From NCBI GenBank assembly GCA_019095985.1, contig CM032660.1, positions 36,685,449 to 36,749,448 on the forward strand: a DNA stretch of 64,000 nt, read 5' to 3'. Each line of letters starts with the position of its first letter. The first letter of the stretch is position 1. The translations under genes and the position numbers were made by a program. This document shows, piece by piece, positions 27,801-37,052 of the stretch. The notes beneath the pieces are model-generated. The model worked only from the letters and a program-made list of their open reading frames with translations, ran no database searches and was not told where the DNA came from. Origin of the DNA: Streblospio benedicti (lineage: Eukaryota; Annelida; Polychaeta; Spionida; Spionidae).

Positions 27801-30800
27801 AATTGATACTGGCAGCTAAACGATGAATAGAGATCTATCAGCTATAACTGATGGTGTTTTCATATAGCGTAATCAGATCATGCATAATGAATTATATTGT
27901 TCATGCATCAACATCGCATCCTTGTTGGCACCACAGGATAAAGCAGCTGCCTAATTAATGATTATTCGTATTTCATGTAACAAATGGACCATCAGGCGAA
28001 TTTGCGTTTTTTTAATTATTGGCTTAATAAAAAAGCATTTATATATCGATTCAACAATCAACAGTGTCATTATTGATATGTGTAAAGTCTGCAACTTTTG
28101 TTTTATATTGCTGCTGCTCTAGGGAAATATTCCACAAGCGGTTCAGGTAGATAAATCTAAGTCATCTGCATGTGAATTACATGTTGTAACTGTTGTCTTT
28201 CAAGTTTTTGTCAATATTTTCTCATTGGAACGAATGTGTTGTAAATGCACAAAAAAAAGTTCTTTAGTCACAAGAGCATTTTGTGCAATGTTCTTAGTTA
28301 TTTTATAATGTGAATTATCCAAGGGTGTCTGTCTACTTCAATTAGAAAAGGCATGTTTTTAGTGCAACTGAGCAGTTGTTTTTTGATGTTTTTATTTTCA
28401 TCTATTCCAAGTAGTGATGTTTTCAAATATTAAATATAGTGATTAGTTACTACTTTTTCATATATGAATGTTATATTGATAATAATTGTGTTTATTTTTA
28501 ACCATCTGTCCTTCTTTCCTGTCTTATAATAGCATATTTCTACTCCTATATTGATATTGATATACTAGTATATTACAACCTCTTTTGTCTCTATTTTTCT
28601 CGAAATATTCCATTATCCCTCTGTTATATTTGACATGTTTGTGGATATCCGCTGAGATTACGCATAGCCTCAAACTATCTTCCGATATTCTCCAAGTCCT
28701 ACATGGGGAGCTTTATCCCCATCGCCCCCGATTCCGCCCCTGCTATCACCCTGGGCTCCACACCGGACCGCAATCATAAGTTCACATATCTCACATTGAA
28801 TTTCAGTAATAACTCGGTCAAAAACACTTCAAAATACAATATCTAATCTATTAAACGTCATTTATTTCAAGTATTATTATGATTTATCCATAAATGCTTA
28901 TGTGGCCCAGTGGATAGGGAGTTTGATTTGTGACCAGAAAGTCGTGGGTTTGATTCCAGGTCGAGTATAGTGGTTGGTGTTGGGCAAACTCATTCCTAAA
29001 CATTTGCACACTGCTTGCTCTGTGGTACGATAAATAGGTACAGATCACATGAGTGAATGCTAATGTGAGTGAGGATCAAGTCTACTACGATAGAGATGTG
29101 CTGTATACTCCCCAGGGAGTTGAGAAAGAAAAAGTCTGACAAGGATATCAATGACCTGGTGTGAATGAAAATTCAACAGATGCTGCATTGCAGTAAACAA
29201 GATTTAAAACCAACACATTTACACATTTACATTTACAATAATACCTGACAGTACCAGTAACCTGTATACTTCTATAGATATATTTTCTGTAAACTGTGAA
29301 GAGGTTGTAATTTACCTGTAGATGCATTTTTGAAGCCTTCGCTTCTTTGACTTTTTTGTCGGGATCAGAAATAAGTGGAAAGTGTACATTTAATGGTGTT
29401 CACAACTTTTATTATATTTCAAGAATTGCATGGTGATTTTTCCTATGGTGAATATCAATTGAATTAATGTTAAAGATATTAACTTGTGCATTTATTTTAA
29501 TGCTATCACCAAAGGAGAATGATGACATCCTTCAGAAAGTGAGTCATTTTTTTCAACTTCAGGTGTAAAAAGTACTATTTTTACAATTTTTTTAGAATAT
29601 ATTTCATGTACAAACTAGGCAATGGAAAATATTTATGCACAATGTTATGTGACTACAGCACACTATATTGTGTAATGTGTATATTGATACTATTTCTCTG
29701 TAACAATTGCTGAAAATGTCATAAGGCCCCATAAAAATAATAAAATGTTCCTCGTCCCCTCCCGCCTGTGTATAGTGCAACCTCCTGAACATTTTTATTG
29801 CCTCCCCAGTGATAATAAAAAAACGGCCCTCCCGCCTGGCTGCAAACAAAACGGCCCCGTGTCAGAGGCCTGTCATTTGTTTGCTATGCACGCTAGATAT
29901 TATACTTCATTGATTATACTAGTTGTTTTATAAGTGATGTTTTATAATTTTGATAATAGAAAGACATTGTTCACATACAATTGTAACACATGTAGTTCAT
30001 TCTTGGCCCAATATTCAACTTGAAAAATGAAAGATAATATAAGGACGGAAAAATCAGCAAAAAAATAAAATAAAAAAAAAATGAATAAAATCGACCTCCC
30101 TCCTATGTGTAGGAAAATAGGCAAGACTAGAAACATTTTATTAATTTTATGGAGCCTAAATGAAGTCAGTCCTAATTTGATTAGTTTATCACCGGATGAA
30201 TCTGATGGAAGAGAGAAAAAAGAGGTCTATTCAATGATTTGCAAATAGTGCTACTTATTTTTCTCGTACAGGCAGGGTTTTTGTATTGACTTATCCTCCT
30301 TCGAAGGAATCACGTTGAATTTCCAGAATTTCATTTTTTGTTAATTTTACATTCTCTAATATTAGACATTTTAGCCATTCATCTCAGTTTTCTAAAAAAT
30401 AAAATCAAATTTAGCAGCAGATGAAATATTTGCTGTAGTGGAATAATATGATTTCTTGCAACTCATACAACCTATTGTTGCAGGCGGAACAAGATTTGCG
30501 AACTGCGCAGTCTGAATTTGATCGGCAGGCCGAGATCACCAAGCTGCTACTGGAAGGCATCTCCTCCACACATGTAAGTGTACCCATGCCAAGCAACATA
30601 TTGAGTTTATAGCTAAATAGATCAGTGACTATTTGGCTATTTAACTATTTTTCATTCATTCCTGCACATGATATGATGCAGGTGAGACACAAATCTTTGT
30701 ATTGTTTTCCCTTCCCAAGGCAAATATGGAATGTGAATCATCACAGTATTTTTTATTGATCGATTGAACTCAAATTCCATGATAAAGGTTACTTTATTCC

Positions 30801-33800
30801 TTACCTCTTACTTTGAAATGAGTTTGTATTATAACATGATAAAATATTGCATATGATCCGGTTCGCCATGATCCGGGTTGACGAAATAATCTGGGCTATC
30901 TAGAAATTGTGTGTGTGATATTAACCCAGGTCATGTCAAAATCGAACATGTTGAAATCACGAACGTCAACCGTAGAGTACATCAGCTAGCCATGAATCAA
31001 TCCTTTACATGAGTACTCACTTCAGTACTTGTAATCATACGTGTGGCATAAATTATCACATAATTATTAGTTTTTCTTATTTTGAAGAAATTGTTAATCA
31101 ACACTATAGCGTGTTTAAGAAATGCAAACACAATTATTCTATTTTGACAGTGTCATCAGATTTCATACTACAATGTATTGCAATAATATTATGTGTTATG
31201 CTACATATAACGATCAATGTACATAGTCTACGTCGTAAAGAGGCACTCTGAAGAAATAGATAACATTATTTTGCAAGCTAGTATGAACGCACAAATTAAA
31301 ATGAACTGTTGTAGTTCTTGATTTGGCATTGCCATTTGCACTTGTCAATTGGCTACTTCGATATTTTAACGTCCTGAAAATAACATTTATGATTTTGCAG
31401 ACATTAGATAACCCAGGTTAGTTAAAGTGAAAAATAAATTATTAATTGCCTAAATAGGCGATTTTTGCGTGGCAACCCTGGTCATGGCGAACCGGATCAT
31501 ATATAAAAACTGCACTTTTCCATTTCTGAGATTGGCAGGTAACCTGCTGGTTGAAAATATATTTTATGTTATTTTATTTCGTATTTGAGCATGCATAGAC
31601 AGATAATGTAAAAACTATCAGTAAACATTCAACATACGGGTAGATTAAATTTAAACCCATCACCAGGCAAACAATTGCAATGTATATTTGTACTTATTGC
31701 TCTAGTTCAAAGGAACCGAGGGAAGTCCTTATTAATTGACGAATCCAATTATAGCTTGATATGTTAAGATAATCATTCGTCTCAGTTATGATTGTTGTAC
31801 CATACATGCCTCACTGAAGATGTATGTATATACTTATTATACTGAAAGTAAAAACATTTGCATTCAGGAGGATAAGGTATGCATCACATTTATTGTTTAG
31901 TGTTTATAGATACATGTAGGTGTGTTATATCCTAAATGTATGGTAAATTTGTTCTTCATGGTAGATTGTATGAAGATGTAAGAGTAAATCTAATTATTCA
32001 GACTTTTATCATGGGATTTGATGACACCAAACTTAGATATAGTATTATACCAAGCATTATCTAAAAATACACTTTCAGACGTCAGTGACATAATCTGAAT
32101 TGACAAAGCCATAATGCGTCCCTAGAGAGAATGCCTTCTAACATTTTGCTTTTAACAATTTCTGGTTATTGTATGTCTCATTTGTTAGTTTCATTTGATA
32201 TTCTGCTGTAACAAATGATTGCATTATCATTATCATTTTGTATTAATATGTCATGTGTTTATTATTTCTTTATTGTAGTCTCAGTGTTTCCTGTTTTCAT
32301 TTCCTTGATCATAGCTTGCATTCTTGTTAAATTATCCTCATGATCCAAGTAAAATAGATACAGATATTGATAATCATCTCTTATTGTTGGCTTATGTTAA
32401 TACATGTATCAGTAATAGTTATATATTCAAGGTGGTGTATTTTGATTATGGGGTCATTTTTGTTCTCTATCCTTCTCTGCTGCTTTCACAGACCCAGGTA
32501 AGAAACTAGCTCTACTCTACTTGGCTCTTTTCCCTCTTGTATCTCCACCTTCGGAGACACTTGTCACTTTAAGAGCCCTTGAAGAGTAGGACTGCAATGT
32601 ATTGTAAATTGCCGTATGGCATTACCTTCTTTATTTTTGCATTATCAACAGAAATTAAGCATTTTGGTTATTTATGATCTATAATTTCAGTGTAGAAGTA
32701 ACGTTTGAACTCATTAACACTTTAGTGCACACGTGAAATTGACACAGTAGCCATAGTATAAGTGAACCTAGTTGTTGTCATTGTCAAGTGAAATAATTAG
32801 CATTTATTATAACAAGTGAAAATTTATTAATTAGTCGCAAACGCAAACACTGAAATGATAATTATGCACACATGTTTTTACCATATCTTTTACAAATAAA
32901 TAAACCAAATGACATCTTTGTTTCCTTTTTTTTAAATCTTTATATATAAGCTGATTTGCGTTACTATATTTACCATCAAAATCAAAATACATCCATTGTT
33001 ACACTGTGTAAATGTCTCAGTATATAGAAAACCATTTTAATTTTTTCTTCTAATCGTGATATACATTTGTAAATATTTTGTCGACTTATCCTTCCCAGTA
33101 TGTTATTATGTTTCACACTATTTCCTAATTTTGTTTTCGTGTGAAACGTGAAATATCTATATATTTTGAAAGCATCTTTGTTGTAACTTTCTAACATAAT
33201 GTGCTTACCACATTAGAATACCTCTCTGTAGATATAAAATGCATTATGAAAAATTCACTTCCGAAGTCTGCCAAATAAAATGTAGGTTTTTTGTTTAGAC
33301 TCCTTATTTAGCAGGCGTATAATAAAACCATGTTCTTTAATTTCTTAGTATTATGTTTTTAATTCTTCTGTACTACTCAACTATTTAGAGTTTCCAGTAG
33401 GCTGACTTATTTAAAAAAAATGATTCAAATATTTCAATCAAAAGATAGTTGAGTGGGTGGCACATTTCATTCAAAAGGGTACTCTTACATAATTTGAAAA
33501 GTCATTGAAATTTATAGATTTTCAAGAGACTTTAAGTCATTAAATTTTGCGAGTAGGAATGGTTACAAAAGGAAATTTAGGTAAACAGTTATAGAAAAGT
33601 CATTGAATCGACCCTGTGAACCTTGTTCAAATTTTACTAAAGCAGACAATTGTTTTCTGCTCCAAACAAGTGGATAGCATAAATGGCCAATAATATATAG
33701 TCCATGGCTTTTGAGTTCACCTCTATCTTTGGCTCCTAACGAGTTTACGTATATGAAAATTCTGATTGTGGTTTCATTGCTTAGCAGTTGAAAATTATGC

Positions 33801-36800
33801 AGTATGTTGTGGTGCTTCTTTCAGGCTCACCATCTGCGCTGTCTCCATGATTTTGTTGAGGCCCAGACCAACTACTATGCCCAGTGTCACCAGTACATGT
33901 CCGATCTACAACGTCAGCTTGGGAGGTAAGGCTCCTATTTTTCTAGAATGTCTGGATTTCGTGGTGAAATATAATGGAAGTGAATGATAAAATGACCATA
34001 GAATCTTAATTAAATAGATTTTAGGGATGACACTCATGCTTGCTCTTTCACATAATAATTTTTGCATACCAAAATTATTTGACTGTGTTCAGTAGGTTTT
34101 CATTTAAATGCTCACATCGACAATTCTTTTGTGCACCTTTAGCCCAGATGTTGATAGTGAGATTTCTCTGCCGTCGGCCCCTCCAGCCTCTGGGGCTGAC
34201 AAGGCAGCAGGGACAGCTACAGCCGCGATGGCCGACCTCACACTCCAGTAGAGCTGTAATAGTTCGCCTTTCACCTACACATTGTTATCATGATCAATTT
34301 GCAAATAAGTCATTTTGTAAATGGAAGTGACGTCATGATGTCAGAGGTTAAGTGTGATATGTTCACGCAGTGGAGCAATAAAGCCAGATTCGACTGATAA
34401 TTTTTAGTCGGATGCACAGTGACCTAGTTATGAAATCAGTTGACAAAACAGTGATGCAGTCATAACTACATTGCAAATCGTCGCAAATAAAAACGAGATT
34501 CCCAGTCATATGCAAACTGTGCACAAATTTTTTTAGTCGCGCTTAGTGGGGCGTCGAATGTTTTGATGGCTTACAATGAATTACAGAATCTGACATGACG
34601 TCACTCCCTATTTACAAAATCCCTTATTGAATAGATCCTTTGGCAATGATCATGAAAGCATTGATTCTGTACTGTTTCATTTTTAGGCATCTCCTGAAGC
34701 ATTTTTGGGTCATGAACTTGTGATTTCTTTGTATATTTTTGGTGCTATTTTCAGATGCAATGTATTTCATGCTTAAGTTTTTTTTCTTTAAATCTTATTG
34801 TCGCATGTAATGGTTATTAATTGATACTATACTGATGTATGTGTCTGCTTTATTTAATCATATTGAGGGTTTTAGTTTTGTCATATCTTTGATTTGTACT
34901 AACTATGGCAGAGGCTCATTCATTGCCCCATGAATTCAAAGTGATTTCAGTTTTACTATGATTTTTAGTATATGACTTTCCGTATATATATCTTAATTTA
35001 GTGTTATGGTGGAAGAATATGGAAGCTCCATGTTACAGTAGTACAGTAAGTTCTCTCATCATTTGTAATGTTGAAATTGCATGTCCCATTTTGTATCAGT
35101 TGTGATGCCTGTCTTGTCTGGTTAAATCAACCATGTGTCATTGTGTACAAAATGTGTATGCTACTTGTAATATTTAGCTCCATTATTTATGCAGTCCTCT
35201 AGTTTCTTTTGAAATACGGTACATGTATTTGACTTTTTATTCCTTGTGCAGTGGCCAGGAGTGAAGAATGGAGTGCATGTTTTAAACTATTTTTTTTTTT
35301 TGTGTTTAAAGCATCTTGATCTATTGATGATTCTGGCTGTTGTAGTTTTTACTTTGGGTGTTTGACATTTTCAGTTTTAACGCAAACATGAATCTGGGTG
35401 GTGGGAGCCTGTCCCCGAATGTGCTACCTACAGCTAACCACTCTGGGGGCATATTGGGGTGGGCATGAACTCTGCAGCGCCCTCTGCACCCTCATCGGCT
35501 CTTATCAACGATCACAGTGGCAAACGTGCAAAGGTTCTCTATGATTATGATGCCGCTGACATGTCAGAACTGTCATTAGTGGCAGACGAGGTATGCTCAA
35601 TGTGTAGATGTTATGGGAGTGTGTTAGTTCCTTTAGAAAATACTTTTTTCTTTATTTATCTTTGATAATTGCTGTTGACTGTGGTTGAATGTATTTCCTA
35701 AACAAACACCAGTATTAATAATTACTGCTTAAATTTTGCAATCCTGAACTGATGCATTTTCAGCGATGTAAATAGGTTATTAATAGGGTGAGTCCCTAGG
35801 ACTCGCAACTTAAATTTAGATGGGTCCCAGGAAAATTTGATGAGTCTCAAATGATATAACAGCTTATCAAATCTATTCATTTTACAAACGTATATATCAT
35901 TTTGATATTTTATTTGTATTAATATTTTTAAAATTAATTTTATAGTGATGTTAAATCAAACACAGGATTTCATAAATAGTTCATAGCTCAATTCACATAC
36001 TAGATGTGGATCAGGCAACAAAATCAATTTCCACAAGTGCAAGACACCATCATATATTTACAGACGGAAAAGAACAATGAGACATCACCCTGTACATTTT
36101 CATTCTAAGGAACATCATGTCATTTAAATACAGTCCTGCTATATTGATGAACTACTACTACACTGTCATTAAACACAAACACCTACAGCAGAGTTCAATC
36201 TGGTGTACGCGATCCCCGCAAAATAATCCTCCTAGACGCAACTTTCATTTCTCAAAGGGGGCTGCATTGTAACTGTCCGTGCTATAGTTTTACATCAAAG
36301 TGCGAAGAATATACTTGAAAAAATAAAAAATAATGTATGAATATATTCATCACATGGGCGCTGCCCTACTGATAAACCACACCGTTGCAACGAATAGCGC
36401 TCTCAATGATTTATAATATTGCTGAACACGCTGTGTTTTACCTATGTTTATATCAGCAGCCAATCAGAGGCGTGGTAGTTGCGTCGAAATGGAATGAATG
36501 CGCCAATAACAAGGCTCGTTTAATATTCACAATATTTACAAGACGGCGCCACCCATGCTGGTGGGAAAAACGCCCGATTTGTGGGTAAAAGGTTGAAATA
36601 TGAGCTTACTTTAATGGATTTATGATTTTCAATTGACATGCGTCCACGGGGACGCCGTGGTGAAGTCATGATGCGTCCCTAGAGTTTTTAATGCGTCAGG
36701 GACGCAGGACGCGGACCTATTTACATCACTGCATTTTTGTGCCGTAAACTACATGTACTGTATATTTAATTTTGTCTGCCATCTTTAAAAATAAATATGG

Positions 36801-37052
36801 CAATCACTAATATAAAGTAATAGTCGGTTTTAACAGTAATTCATTTAGCAAAAATATTATGAACTCAAACCTATATTTTCTTTATTCTAAACCTATCGTT
36901 AACATTGAAGACATGTTTGTCATAGTGTGTTTGAAACCATTATGTTGCAGCTGATCACAGTGTACCCAATGGCTGATTGTCGAGACTGGGTGATGGGAGA
37001 GAGAGGCGCTCAGCGAGGAAGGGTCCCACTCACCTATATAGAGTACCTGTGA
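9893..37052 (+). CDS. SH3GLB: Endophilin-B (SH3GLB1/2 orthologue)
   Basis: An N-BAR plus SH3 protein that bends membranes in mitochondrial dynamics, autophagy and endosomal traffic. Core exons: 9893-9955 (MDVNFRKFASDAGTFFNR), 14459-14600, 16620-16748, 23421-23554, 25682-25774, 30484-30573, 33825-33925, 35375-35590 and 36951-37052; phases are consistent across these introns. Optional exons are listed separately. Diagnostic strings are AERTELDAHYENLL, RRLDLDAAKTRL, EFDRQAEITKLLLEG, AKVLYDYDAAD (SH3 ALYDY motif) and DWVMGERGAQRGRVPLTY (SH3 tryptophan). The linker exon 35375-35590 opens in frame (SFNANMNLGG ... SPNVLPTA) and ends in the SH3 frame one base off. One more G in the G run at about 35446-35450 would join them. 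The core product would be about 356 aa, near human B1 (365). One orthologue is seen, so B1 versus B2 is not assigned. Confidence 0.95.
11035..11819. mobile_element. TIR element with TA duplication, pogo/Tigger-like ends
   Basis: The left end is CAGTACAGGTCCACTTATCC and GGAC. The right end, read in reverse complement, is CAGTATAGGTCCGAAAATC ... CTTTATCCGGACGTC. Both are flanked by TA. The 785-bp interior has no long frame, so it is non-autonomous. CAGT ends with a TA target fit the pogo/Tc1-mariner group; the assignment is by ends only. Confidence 0.6.
12650..13145. mobile_element. Two diverged copies of the GGGCCCAAAT-family repeat
   Basis: GTGAAATAGGGTTCTGGTGG, TGACATGCCAAAGTTGAGCA and GATCTGTAGAAAGATAACAAAC at about 13046-13140 match copies 1 and 3 with many substitutions. 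A weaker version (GTGAAATAGGTTCCAAGAAG ... GCACCTTGTAGAGGGATAAT) lies at about 12890-12990. They are clearly older than the copies at 6.7 and 9.2 kb, so the family has been active over a long time. Confidence 0.55.
13165..13452. repeat. Large foldback (near-perfect inverted repeat)
   Basis: AGCTACTCGAATGCAGAGCA at 13165 is matched by TGCTCTGCATTCGAGTAGCT ending at 13452. The pairing continues inward through CTAGTCTGGAGGAGTGGACA and GGGAGACTGTATGTGTACCT on the left to TAGGTACACATACAGTCTCC on the right, with about 25 bp of loop. Arms are about 130 bp with few mismatches. It is probably a foldback MITE; there is no coding capacity. Confidence 0.85.
13555..14013 (-). mobile_element. LINE fragment with internal deletion
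   Basis: One open frame joins two parts of a non-LTR reverse transcriptase that are normally far apart. The N-terminal part has HPILELLRTRDREVQQNLAI then LDFSKAFNKVPHLRLMTKLR (RT motif A, F-D-x-x-x-A-F-D type). The C-terminal part has KQLWKLHHINSRTVEF and FASVAEAVSVDSFM, the usual tail of CR1/Rex-like LINEs. The palm with the FADD box is missing between them. It is an inert internal-deletion copy inside SH3GLB intron 1. Confidence 0.75.
14036..14098. mobile_element. Half copy of the GGCCCCAGCATCATG-type MITE
   Basis: GTGTTTGTAAATCATAGTGG followed by CCCATGATGCTGGGG resembles the right half of the complete element at 44427-44570 (GTTTGTGAATCATAGTGGTA ... GATGCTGGGGCC). The left half is not visible here. 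Confidence 0.5.
14687..14783. repeat. Short foldback hairpin
   Basis: TGCTCGCCAGCACTC at the left pairs with GAGTGCTGGCGAGTGC at the right, and GACGTTAGCAG pairs with CTGCTAACGT inside. About 40 bp of stem lie just downstream of the exon 14459-14600 donor. Confidence 0.7.
14784..16619. other. SH3GLB intron 2 remainder
   Basis: No exon recognised. Two diverged direct repeats (CGAATATAAGCCCATGGGCC near 14881 and CGAATATACGCCCCTGGGCT near 15721) suggest a decayed repeat about 850 bp apart. The rest shows nothing that I can support. Confidence 0.4.
16749..22072. other. SH3GLB intron 3, mostly unremarkable
   Basis: No exon or recognisable protein fragment. A poly(T) run lies at about 17439-17459. 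Short open frames scattered here show no family signature or splice context. The next supported feature is the TIR element at 22073. Confidence 0.45.
22073..22475. mobile_element. TIR element (ATGGTGC ends), about 400 bp
   Basis: The left end is ATGGTGCTTCAGAACAGCTC. The right end in reverse complement is ATGGTGCGTTCGGAACAGCT. They match over about 22 bp with one gap and one mismatch. There is no coding capacity. Flanks are A/T-rich and the target duplication is unclear, so the superfamily is not assigned. Confidence 0.65.
24111..25090. mobile_element. Outer TIR element interrupted by a second element
   Basis: The left end is GGTACTAACCAGGTCAGAAG, then GACACAGA. The right end in reverse complement is GGTACTGACTACATCAGAAG, then GACACTGA. 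The TIRs are about 28 bp. A complete smaller element (24656-25033) sits inside, so the outer element was about 600 bp before the insertion. A 139-codon frame inside has no recognisable domain. Confidence 0.65.
24656..25033. mobile_element. Nested TIR element with TA duplication
   Basis: The left end is CCGTATTCGTTCTTATAAGC followed by GCAC. The right end in reverse complement is CCGTATTTGTTCTAATAAGC followed by GCAC. TA is present on both sides, as in Tc1/mariner-type insertions. It is 378 bp and non-coding. It lies inside the element at 24111-25090 and is therefore younger than it. Confidence 0.7.
26112..26141 (+). other. SH3GLB: SH3GLB optional mini-exon 1 (30 nt)
   Basis: ATTTGCAG precedes ten codons reading TPAETLEQFK, and GTTTGTG follows. 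Phase 0 at both ends allows inclusion between exons 25682-25774 and 30484-30573 without a frame change. The position matches where vertebrate endophilin-B1b/c and B2 carry variable inserts in the BAR domain. Confidence 0.6.
26804..26836 (+). other. SH3GLB: SH3GLB optional mini-exon 2 (33 nt)
   Basis: TTTCATGTAG precedes eleven codons reading DEYEKPWGYYE, and GTAATTT follows. Phase 0 on both sides. The acidic and aromatic composition differs from the helical core. Inclusion is inferred from splice signals only. Confidence 0.55.
27484..27690. repeat. Foldback hairpin, 207 bp
   Basis: ATGTATCATTTTGAGTTCTT at the left pairs with AAGAACTCAAAATGATACAT at the right. Pairing continues through AATTCCAAAATTAAAACC and ACTAAATATATCTAAAAATT with hardly a mismatch. 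Arms are about 90 bp with an AT-rich loop of about 25 bp. It lies between SH3GLB mini-exons 2 and 3. The high arm identity implies a recent element or gene-conversion upkeep. Confidence 0.85.
28123..28146 (+). other. SH3GLB: SH3GLB optional mini-exon 3 (24 nt)
   Basis: GCTGCTGCTCTAG precedes eight codons reading GNIPQAVQ, and GTAGATAAA follows. Phase 0 at both ends. The pyrimidine tract upstream is moderate. It is one of four such exons in the 4.7-kb interval 25775-30483. Confidence 0.55.
28895..29185 (+). mobile_element. tRNA-derived SINE
   Basis: TGGCCCAGTGG at 28903-28913 fits a pol III A box and GGTTTGATTCC at 28947-28957 fits a B box, 33 bp between them as in tRNA genes. The following 220 bp are unrelated to tRNA, and the 3' part is A/T-rich (ACATTTACACATTTACATTT). 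The anticodon region does not fold as a functional tRNA, so this is a SINE rather than a tRNA gene. The family is not named. Confidence 0.75.
29515..29538 (+). other. SH3GLB: SH3GLB mini-exon 4 (24 nt)
   Basis: ATCACCAAAG precedes eight codons reading ENDDILQK, and GTGAGTC (strong donor) follows. Joined to the next exon it gives NDDILQKAEQDLR, close to human B2 NDEVDKAEQELR and B1b AEEVTKSEQELR. That makes it the best supported of the four. Confidence 0.7.
30854..31499. mobile_element. TIR element with TA duplication, 646 bp
   Basis: The left end is TGATCCGGTTCGCCATGATC, then CGGGTTG. The right end in reverse complement is TGATCCGGTTCGCCATGACC, then AGGGTTG. TA flanks both ends. No transposase frame is visible. 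Probably a Tc1/mariner-type non-autonomous copy. Confidence 0.75.
31868..31876 (+). other. Possible 9-nt SH3GLB microexon
   Basis: TTTGCATTCAG, then GAGGATAAG (E-D-K), then GTATGC. It lies between exons 30484-30573 and 33825-33925, whose shared junction is phase 0. The upstream tract is weak, so chance is a real possibility. Confidence 0.25.
32492..32497 (+). other. Possible 6-nt SH3GLB microexon
   Basis: A long pyrimidine tract (CTATCCTTCTCTGCTGCTTT) and CACAG precede ACCCAG (T-Q), and GTAAGA follows. Both splice sites are near consensus and the insert keeps phase 0 between GISSTH and AHHLRC. No transcript evidence is available. Confidence 0.4.
34143..34251 (+). other. SH3GLB: SH3GLB linker exon: cassette or SH3-less terminal exon
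   Basis: The acceptor TGCACCTTTAG accepts phase 2 from exon 33825-33925. The frame then reads PDVDSEISLPSAPPASG then Ala/Thr-rich ATAAMADLTLQ and stops at 34249-34251. If the weak donor GTAGAG at 34248 is used, the exon is 34143-34247 (105 nt, phase 2 to 2) and continues into the SH3-coding exons; the low-complexity S/P/A/T linker of human B2 is similar. If not, translation stops and an AATAAA follows 126 nt later, giving a BAR-only protein. Both readings fit the DNA. Confidence 0.65.
34377..34382 (+). terminator. Candidate poly(A) signal for SH3-less transcript
   Basis: AATAAA 126 nt after the in-frame stop of the linker exon. It would produce a short 3' UTR. Use is inferred. Confidence 0.4.
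35761..36731. mobile_element. hAT-like non-autonomous TIR element, 971 bp
   Basis: The left end is CAGCGATGTAAATAGG. The right end in reverse complement is CAGTGATGTAAATAGG. CATTTT occurs directly outside both ends, so a 6-8 bp target duplication is likely. CAG-type ends with such duplications fit hAT. There is no transposase frame. It lies between the two SH3-coding exons. Confidence 0.65.

Noticed and set aside
28895-28970. Possible tRNA gene
   Set aside because: A and B boxes are present, but the stem pairing of a tRNA is not, and a 220-bp unrelated tail follows; called a SINE instead.
35459-35665. Reading 35459-35665 as a separate short gene starting MGMNSAAPS
   Set aside because: It is the SH3-coding part of the SH3GLB linker exon followed by intron; the donor at 35591 and the next exon at 36951 complete the SH3 domain.
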